A program made the translations under genes and the position numbers. This document shows, piece by piece, positions 8,601 through 13,677 of a stretch of DNA of 15,814 nt. Below the pieces are notes generated by a model, which saw only the letters and a program-made list of their open reading frames with translations, made no database searches and was not told the origin of the DNA. This DNA comes from JBECKQ01 sp040235375 (lineage in GTDB: Bacteria; Planctomycetota; Phycisphaerae; UBA1845). The stretch is taken from contig JBECKQ010000381.1 in NCBI GenBank assembly GCA_040235375.1, positions 1 to 15,814 of the forward strand, given 5' to 3'. Every line of letters begins with the position of its first letter. Position 1 is the first letter of the stretch.

Positions 8601-9759
8601 CGCCATCCGTAACTGGATGGCGGCGGCCGGCAAGGGCAGCCGCGCCGACGGCGGCATCGTTCGCCTGAAGCCCGGCACGCATCACATGTCCAATGGTGGC
8701 ATCTTCGACCTGATCTCCACCAGCAGCGAATGGGTAACGATCACGACCGCCGCGGGCGGCACGCGCAGCAACACGATCATCTACGACCACGACACGGTGA
8801 TGCCGAAGACCAAGCTGCTCAAGTGCTCCGGGATCACGGTCCAGAGCGGCGGGCAGTGGGGATACGTGTTCACGGCTCCGTCGGGCTTCTCGAGCGGCCA
8901 CGTGTGGCTCGATGATTGCGACATCATCGGCTCCGGCCGGCACACGAACGGGTCACACCCTGTGCAGCACACGTCCGTGGGAACGGAGTGGTACACCAAT
9001 TCATACGTGTACGACACTGACTTCGGGGTCGGCGGCGGAGAACTGGCCAGGGGCCTGACCATGGTTCATCTGGGCAACGACGCTTTTCAGCATTGCCCGA
9101 TGATCGTCAACTGCACGGTAGACGATGACAATCCCGGATCGACCGGCTGGCACACCGACGCCTGGCAGTGGTTCTCAACGTCCGGGCCCAATAACACCAT
9201 CGTCTACAACTACCGCTACACCAACGGCCACTGCCAGGGCCTCATGTGTCGCACCGGCGACTCATCCGCTCCCAGCGCGAGAGACGTGGCGTTTGTCAAT
9301 GTGTATATCCAGCTCAGTCCCCCATCTTACGCGGCCAATGGGCCGGTCAGTCTCTGGATGCGCTCCGTCGATCACATGCTGATGTGGAACTGTTCATTCA
9401 TCGCGCATCCGTTCAATATTTATGACGATCAGGACTCAGGGTATTTCCCGACAGTGCTGACCAATTTCGACGTTCGCGGATGCAATTTCGACACACTGAA
9501 GTGCTCCACGCCAACCGGCTACGTCGATTTCTCAAGCTTCGCGCACAATCACTTTGTGGTGAGTTCGGGTGCACAGGTGGTGACACCCGGCATGGACGCC
9601 TCCACCGGCTCCGCCGTGCTGGATGCTTATGGACGCCCCGCCATCGGCTCTCCGCTGATCGACCGCATGAGTCCGCCGATCGTACCGACGGACGCGGGCG
9701 GCACGGCGCGGGACGCGTTGGGCGACGTTGGGGCGTACGAGTATATTCAGACGAAGTAA
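5614..9759 (+). CDS. Giant secreted protein with two right-handed beta-helices, dockerin-like, PKD-like and BACON domains
   Basis: 1381 residues, with GAGG at 5600-5603 before the ATG. Signal peptide residues 1-33 (PRRFLDRLILP, cleavage near TTAQG). An N-terminal right-handed parallel beta-helix spans about 34-440, with NC-type turns such as LTNCTF and an MGAYEY end motif. A dockerin-like EF-hand pair lies at 448-505 (DWDGDGDVDSADY, DLDTDGDVDMTDF). Then come a beta-sandwich (about 512-659), a PKD-like domain (661-750), a BACON domain (756-851; DWLSLSPTSG) and an Ig-like domain (858-958). A second beta-helix runs from 966 to 1381, again ending VGAYEY. The conserved stretch DAFQHCPMIVNC...HTDAWQWFSTSGP is a candidate active or binding site. 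Beta-helix plus BACON/PKD is a usual design of extracellular polysaccharide lyases or hydrolases, but no named family is recognised and activity is inference. Residues from 445 onward are paralogous to the next plus-strand gene. Confidence 0.9.
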   Translation: MTGHPPRRFLDRLILPTALLTALGTTAATTAQGVIYVNVAATGQNDGTTWANAYVSLQDALAAADADGFDREIWVAGGTYRPDQGAGIAAGDRNARFQLINDVAVYGGFDGWETRRSQRDLAANVTILSGDLNDDDGPAPVNRSDNSYHVVDGSYTAPTAVLDGFVVEGGYADISTPDLFLGGGLYVTYGSPQVANCRFRDCYARGGGGAASFLFGAPEFVDCEFSNNWNEPGILSGGGAVIAQVGSHASFTNCRFTGNESDYGGGVEVWHGSATLTNCTFANNHANITGGAVDCSYDPNDYPLSSDITLINCILWGDAADASGAEISQALGPNSAIFVSYSAVQGGQAGVSMADGMLDWDGDTAIDTNPQFADANGADDVAGTEDDDLRLLAESPCIDTGNTDVVTATTDLDGKARVADGGSGSAIVDMGAYEYDASCAVEGVPSEYLDIDWDGDGDVDSADYAAFTNCMAGPDQPVQPGCGQFDLDTDGDVDMTDFARVQTVCFACDRGLPQWSNHPIPPQSGVFSVEFDAVPGEADIDGLTGLSSGDCESFSESAVTPRFNVDGNIDARNGDRGYEAESVVPYAPGNTYHFRLVVNVPLQLYSVYVTPACGTETPIATNFEFRPEAGAVTELDRWHLWSGVGSHHVCNLRIVEAGNQPPIATAGVDQTINTPTVTAALDGDAYDDGLPAPPALTTLWSKVIGPGSVSFSNSSSVATDATFSAEGVYVLRLTADDGELSSFDDVEITVAPQAAVECHVSPTVLDLGTYSTIASFEVWSSGGASVSYSVSDDADWLSLSPTSGASAGEHDPILVTVNRSGLADGLYEGHVTVTPSVGSPLTVLVAIHVSQSTGDGLNPIARWDVVPYQRVAYQQTFKCGVVAFSKAGIQAVRFRVNNGAPVDVTSMTFNDRTGVYEYWVPILSSDFAQSGPISVAATVYGNDGGERVLSPLPLVVDADGTLPAPQAWVDATSGNDGTGQVNNSAKPFQTIGRAIYAIRNWMAAAGKGSRADGGIVRLKPGTHHMSNGGIFDLISTSSEWVTITTAAGGTRSNTIIYDHDTVMPKTKLLKCSGITVQSGGQWGYVFTAPSGFSSGHVWLDDCDIIGSGRHTNGSHPVQHTSVGTEWYTNSYVYDTDFGVGGGELARGLTMVHLGNDAFQHCPMIVNCTVDDDNPGSTGWHTDAWQWFSTSGPNNTIVYNYRYTNGHCQGLMCRTGDSSAPSARDVAFVNVYIQLSPPSYAANGPVSLWMRSVDHMLMWNCSFIAHPFNIYDDQDSGYFPTVLTNFDVRGCNFDTLKCSTPTGYVDFSSFAHNHFVVSSGAQVVTPGMDASTGSAVLDAYGRPAIGSPLIDRMSPPIVPTDAGGTARDALGDVGAYEYIQTK

Positions 9760-10698
9760 ATCGGCGATTGATGGGCCTGAGCGGCACGGTGTGACAAATA
9801 CCCTAGGGAGAATCCCGCTCCAAGTGTGGAATAATACCCCGCCGGTGAATCGAATAGGACCCTATTGACATCGGTATAACAGAGAGCGCGATTTCGCTGC
9901 GTCTTGCGCAGCCGCGCAGCGGCGCACCACGGCGATCATCGCAATCAACGGTCACTCTGGATATTTGGGAGCCCCCTGGCAAGAAAGGAGACGTCTATTG
10001 AGGTAAGATTGGTACGTCGATTGCTGTCGTTCCGATAATCGTGGAGTGATGCTGTCCGGCGCGGCAGGCAGGACGGCAACGCTCGCGAGGAACGCCAGAG
10101 AAGGGGAGTATCAAAGAGGCAACGTTGGACGCAGCAGGTCTCAGACCTGCCGCCAGCCTCTGCGAACGGGCGATGGACCGAGCTCAAGGCGAACAAGATC
10201 GGCACCGCTTGAATTGGCAGCGAGCAGCCGATCAATGGAGGGCGCGAGCAGTCGTCTCAGAGCGCGCCTTGCCCGGCTCGTAACAGCCGTGCCGAACCGG
10301 CACAAAACGGCTTCCGCAGAAGAGTAGGAAAGAGGATTGTACACCGCAGGAACCTGACCACGGTGTTCCACTCCACGCATATCGTGTGCGCAGTGCGAAC
10401 GCGTCGGCCGGACGGTTCCATCCTTCGGAGGACTTTCGTAAAGACGGATCACGCGCGGCGCAAGCACGCCGTGACACCGTGGCAAACCCGTTTCGACGCA
10501 GCGAAGCCTGATCCCGGCTTTCAGGGACTGACGGTCGATGGGAATCGCCGGCAGCTCCCCGGTGCGGGTGGCTCGCTTCTCACCCCCAAGGAGACCCGCA
10601 TGACGCGAGGAACACTCTCCGAGCGCAATACCCACCAACTGTCTGACTGTGTGAGAAAGGCTGGTATCTCGAAAGTGCGCCGGCCGATAAGGAGTGAC
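9760..10698. other. Long intergenic region between the beta-helix paralogs
   Basis: About 940 bases with no gene I can support. Short open frames on both strands (for example minus 10758-10141 and minus 10235-9945) show no recognisable domain or ribosome-binding site. The segment holds several short inverted repeats: AATAGG/CCTATT at 9853-9866, GCTGCG/CGCAGC at 9896-9912 with an alternative CGCAGCG partner at 9915-9921, and GCAGGTCT/AGACCTGC at 10134-10150. The frame of the downstream gene is open from 10363, but that part does not look coding. A small RNA or long regulated leader is possible but not shown. Confidence 0.5.
10134..10150. repeat. Near-perfect palindrome, intergenic
   Basis: GCAGGTCT (10134-10141) and AGACCTGC (10143-10150) are exact reverse complements around one central base. 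It lies in the non-coding stretch between the two beta-helix genes. A hairpin with a one-base loop cannot form fully as drawn, so a protein-binding palindrome or a genome-wide palindromic repeat is as likely as an RNA hairpin. Confidence 0.5.
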
Positions 10699-13587
10699 AT
10701 GAATAGCAGACCCCAAGCGAAACGGCATGCCGCTCGCGGCCCATCGAGTCGGCGGCATGCCAAGGTTCTATCGTTCGGCCTCGCGCTTGTGCCGACCGTC
10801 TTCCTGTGTGCTGCATGCGGCTCTATGCCGGCCGGCGAAATGCCGAACCACAATGGTCCGATCGCTGACAGCCGCTCCGGCGCGCTCGATTACTCCCAGG
10901 TGAACGAATGCCTGAATGCCGGCGGCAGCAACTGCAGCGCGTTTGACGTGGACGGCGACAACGACGTCGACATGATCGACGTGGCGAAGCTGGATGAGAC
11001 GATGAACGGCTGCTTCGACGGCTCACCGTCGTGGGCCAACTACGCGATCGCCCCGCAGACCGGCAAATTCACGTTCGACTACTTCGCCATGCCTGTGGAA
11101 CCCGGGGTGGACGCGTTGACGGGCCTTTCGCAGGGACCCGCGAGTTCGTTCGCCGACTCGGCGGTGACGCTGCGCTTCAACGTCGACGGCTACATCGACG
11201 CCCGAAACGAGAACATCGGCTGGTACGAGGCCGAAAACGTGCTCACGTACGTGCCCGGCGAGAACTATCACTTTCGCGTCGTGGTCGATATTGCGTCGCA
11301 GACGTACAGCGCCTACGTTCGAGCGCCGGATTCCGCGGAAGTGCTTCTGGCCACCAACTACAAAATGCGTACAAACGGCAGTCGCATCACCCAGTTGAAT
11401 TACTGGCATCTCTGGTCCGACATCGGGTCGCATCGCGTGTGCACCGTTCGCGTACTTTCGGGAACCAATCAGCCGCCTGACGTGAACGCCGGGCCTGATC
11501 TGAAAGTGCTGCTGCCGCAGGACACGGTGGCGTTGCATGGCACGGTCACTGACGACGGCTTCACGCCCTCGATGATCACCGCATGGGTGCCGATGAGCGG
11601 TCCGGGGCCGGTATACATCGACGACATGTACTCGCTTGACACGAGCGCCCACGTGTCGGTGCCGGGCACGTACGTGCTTCGCCTGCTCGCCCACGACGGA
11701 GAGCTGTGGGACTACGACGATTGTACGTTGACCGTCGCGTCAAATTCGTCACCGGTACTGAGCGTCAGCCCGACGGTTCTCGATTTTGGCGCCACGACGC
11801 AGCAACTCTCCTTTGACGTGTGGAACTCCGGCAGCGGGAGTCTCAGCTACACGATCTCCGAAACCGCAAACTGGCTCAACGTCACACCGACTTCCGGTCA
11901 GAGCACCGGCGAACAAGACCGCGTTACCGTCACGGTCGACCGCGCCGGGCTCCTTGCGCAGCTTTATCAGGCGAACATCACGATTCAGCCTTCAGACGGC
12001 GCTGCCCAGACCGTGCAGGTTCGATGCACGGGTCTGGTCGATCCGGGCAACGGGGTCACGCCGATCGCGCGGTGGGACGTCGTCCCATACCAGCGAATAA
12101 ACGCCGGCGAGACGTTCAAGTGCGGTGTCGTCGCGTTCTCGAAAGGCCGAATTCAACGGGTGACCTTCCGCGTGAACAGCGGCAGCCCGGTGAGCGCAAG
12201 CGCCATGACCTACAACGATCGAACGGACGTTTACGAATACTGGTTCCCCATCCGGGCCAACGACTTCGCCACCGCCGGCACCATCACGGTGCAGGCGACG
12301 GTGTACGGCTGGGACGGCGGCACTCGGGTGCTCGATCCACTGACGCTGGTCGTCAACCCCGGCAGCGCCCTGCCGGCGCCGCAAGCGTGGGTCGCCACCA
12401 ACGGCAACGACTCCACCGGACAGGTGGATAACTCCAATCGACCCTACGCGTCGATCGGCAAGGCGATGGAAGGCATTCGCCTGTGGATGCAGAGCCACGG
12501 CCAGGGCAGTTCGGTCAATGGCGGAATCGTGCGGCTGCAGCCGGGCCGGTACGACATGTCGAACGGCGGCGTGTGGACGGATCTGCCCAACAGCGAATGG
12601 GTGACCGTGACCACGGCCGCGGGCGGCACGCGCGCCAACACGTTCATCGACGGCTATGCCTCCATGCCCAAGGTGCACTGGCTGAAGGTCGAGGGCGTAA
12701 CGGTCGAAATGGCGGCGGCAAACCAGTACATCTTCCGCTCGCTGGACGGCCTGTGGCTTGACGATTGCTCGATCGTGGGCGCCGGCTGGCACACGCGCAG
12801 TTCGAATCCCGTGCAGCAAAGTTCGATCGGCGAGAAGTGGTACACCGACACGTACATCTACAACACCGACTTCGGAATCGCGGGCGGAACGATGGCACGC
12901 GGCGTCGACATCGAGCACATCGGCGAAGACGCGTTTCAGCACTGCCCGATGATCGTGAACTGCACGGCCACGGACGTCGACCCGGGCACCACGGGGTGGC
13001 ACTCGGACGCCTGGCAGTGGTTCTCCACGTCCGGCCCGAAGAACACCATCGCGTACAACTACCGCTTCGAGGACGGCCATTGCCAGGGGTTGATGTGCCG
13101 CACCGGCGTGGCGGGCGCACCGAGCGGTGAGGACGTCGCGTTCGTCAACTGCTACATCGAGGTGGGCCTGCCGAACAGCCGACCGAACGGTCCGGTCAGC
13201 CTGTGGATGCGCTCCGTCGATCACTTCATTCTGTGGAATTGCTCGTTCGTGGGTCATCCGCTGAACATTTATGACGACGATCCGAACATCGCGACGCATA
13301 TCACCAACTTCGATGTACGCGGCTGCTACTTCGACGACTTGAGGCATTCGACGCCACTGGGCAACGTCGATTTCTCGAGTTTCGACAACAACCACTATCG
13401 TGTGTCCAGCGGATACCAGGAGGTCACGCCGGGGACGAACGTGACAATCGGCAATCCGGCGCTGGACGCCTACGGCCGACCGCTGAGCTGGTCAGTGCTG
13501 GTGAATCGCCTGGCGTCGCCGGTGCCGTGCGACGCGGACAACGTGACGCGAGACGCGCAGGCCGACGTGGGGGCGTACGAGCACTGA
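10699..13587 (+). CDS. Secreted (possible lipoprotein) PKD-like/BACON/beta-helix protein
   Basis: 962 residues from the ATG at 10699, chosen over the ATG at 10363 in the same frame. AAGGAG (10689-10694) lies 4 bases upstream, and a basic n-region plus hydrophobic core (VLSFGLALVPTVFLCAACGS) follows directly. LCAAC is a poor but possible lipobox. Residues about 63-108 keep one calcium loop (DVDGDNDVDMIDV) of the dockerin-like pair seen in the upstream paralog. Next are a beta-sandwich (109-260; FNVDGYIDARN), a PKD-like domain (258-350), a BACON domain (353-446; NWLNVTPTSG), an Ig-like domain (451-554) and a right-handed beta-helix (563-962) ending VGAYEH. The helix carries HSDAWQWFSTSGP and is about 80% identical to the paralog in the stretch I counted by eye. 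The protein is the upstream one without its N-terminal beta-helix. Likely an extracellular polysaccharide-active or binding protein; substrate unknown. Confidence 0.9.
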   Translation: MNSRPQAKRHAARGPSSRRHAKVLSFGLALVPTVFLCAACGSMPAGEMPNHNGPIADSRSGALDYSQVNECLNAGGSNCSAFDVDGDNDVDMIDVAKLDETMNGCFDGSPSWANYAIAPQTGKFTFDYFAMPVEPGVDALTGLSQGPASSFADSAVTLRFNVDGYIDARNENIGWYEAENVLTYVPGENYHFRVVVDIASQTYSAYVRAPDSAEVLLATNYKMRTNGSRITQLNYWHLWSDIGSHRVCTVRVLSGTNQPPDVNAGPDLKVLLPQDTVALHGTVTDDGFTPSMITAWVPMSGPGPVYIDDMYSLDTSAHVSVPGTYVLRLLAHDGELWDYDDCTLTVASNSSPVLSVSPTVLDFGATTQQLSFDVWNSGSGSLSYTISETANWLNVTPTSGQSTGEQDRVTVTVDRAGLLAQLYQANITIQPSDGAAQTVQVRCTGLVDPGNGVTPIARWDVVPYQRINAGETFKCGVVAFSKGRIQRVTFRVNSGSPVSASAMTYNDRTDVYEYWFPIRANDFATAGTITVQATVYGWDGGTRVLDPLTLVVNPGSALPAPQAWVATNGNDSTGQVDNSNRPYASIGKAMEGIRLWMQSHGQGSSVNGGIVRLQPGRYDMSNGGVWTDLPNSEWVTVTTAAGGTRANTFIDGYASMPKVHWLKVEGVTVEMAAANQYIFRSLDGLWLDDCSIVGAGWHTRSSNPVQQSSIGEKWYTDTYIYNTDFGIAGGTMARGVDIEHIGEDAFQHCPMIVNCTATDVDPGTTGWHSDAWQWFSTSGPKNTIAYNYRFEDGHCQGLMCRTGVAGAPSGEDVAFVNCYIEVGLPNSRPNGPVSLWMRSVDHFILWNCSFVGHPLNIYDDDPNIATHITNFDVRGCYFDDLRHSTPLGNVDFSSFDNNHYRVSSGYQEVTPGTNVTIGNPALDAYGRPLSWSVLVNRLASPVPCDADNVTRDAQADVGAYEH

Positions 13588-13611
13588 TTCGGCGTGACTG
13601 CTACCTACCGC

Positions 13612-13651
13612 GAGCCGGCGGTCCGGGACGCAAGCTCCGGACTGCCGGCTC
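13612..13651. terminator. Strong hairpin between convergent genes
   Basis: Arms 13612-13626 (GAGCCGGCGGTCCGG) and 13637-13651 (CCGGACTGCCGGCTC) pair at 14 of 15 positions, with a G-T wobble at the remaining one, around a 10-base loop. It lies between the stop of the plus-strand gene (13587) and the stop of minus-strand dnaE2 (13678), where a bidirectional terminator is expected. The T-run is poor (TGTTCTT on the plus side), so it may act as a weak or Rho-assisted terminator or an mRNA 3'-end stabiliser. Confidence 0.6.
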
Positions 13652-13677
13652 TGTTCTTGCGCCGCGGCGTTACGGTG

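Noticed and set aside
9865..9880. TTGACA followed by TATAAC as a promoter
   Set aside because: The two good hexamers are only 4 bases apart (9865-9870 and 9875-9880), far too close for a sigma-70 promoter. No suitable partner lies at the normal spacing for either.
10141..10758. Minus-strand open frame of 205 codons in the intergenic region
   Set aside because: No recognisable domain, overlaps the signal sequence of the plus-strand gene, and has no clear ribosome-binding site. Possible but not supportable.
11992..13395. Minus-strand open frame of 467 codons
   Set aside because: It overlaps the beta-helix coding region on the other strand, which has a paralog conserved at protein level. The antisense product has no recognisable feature.
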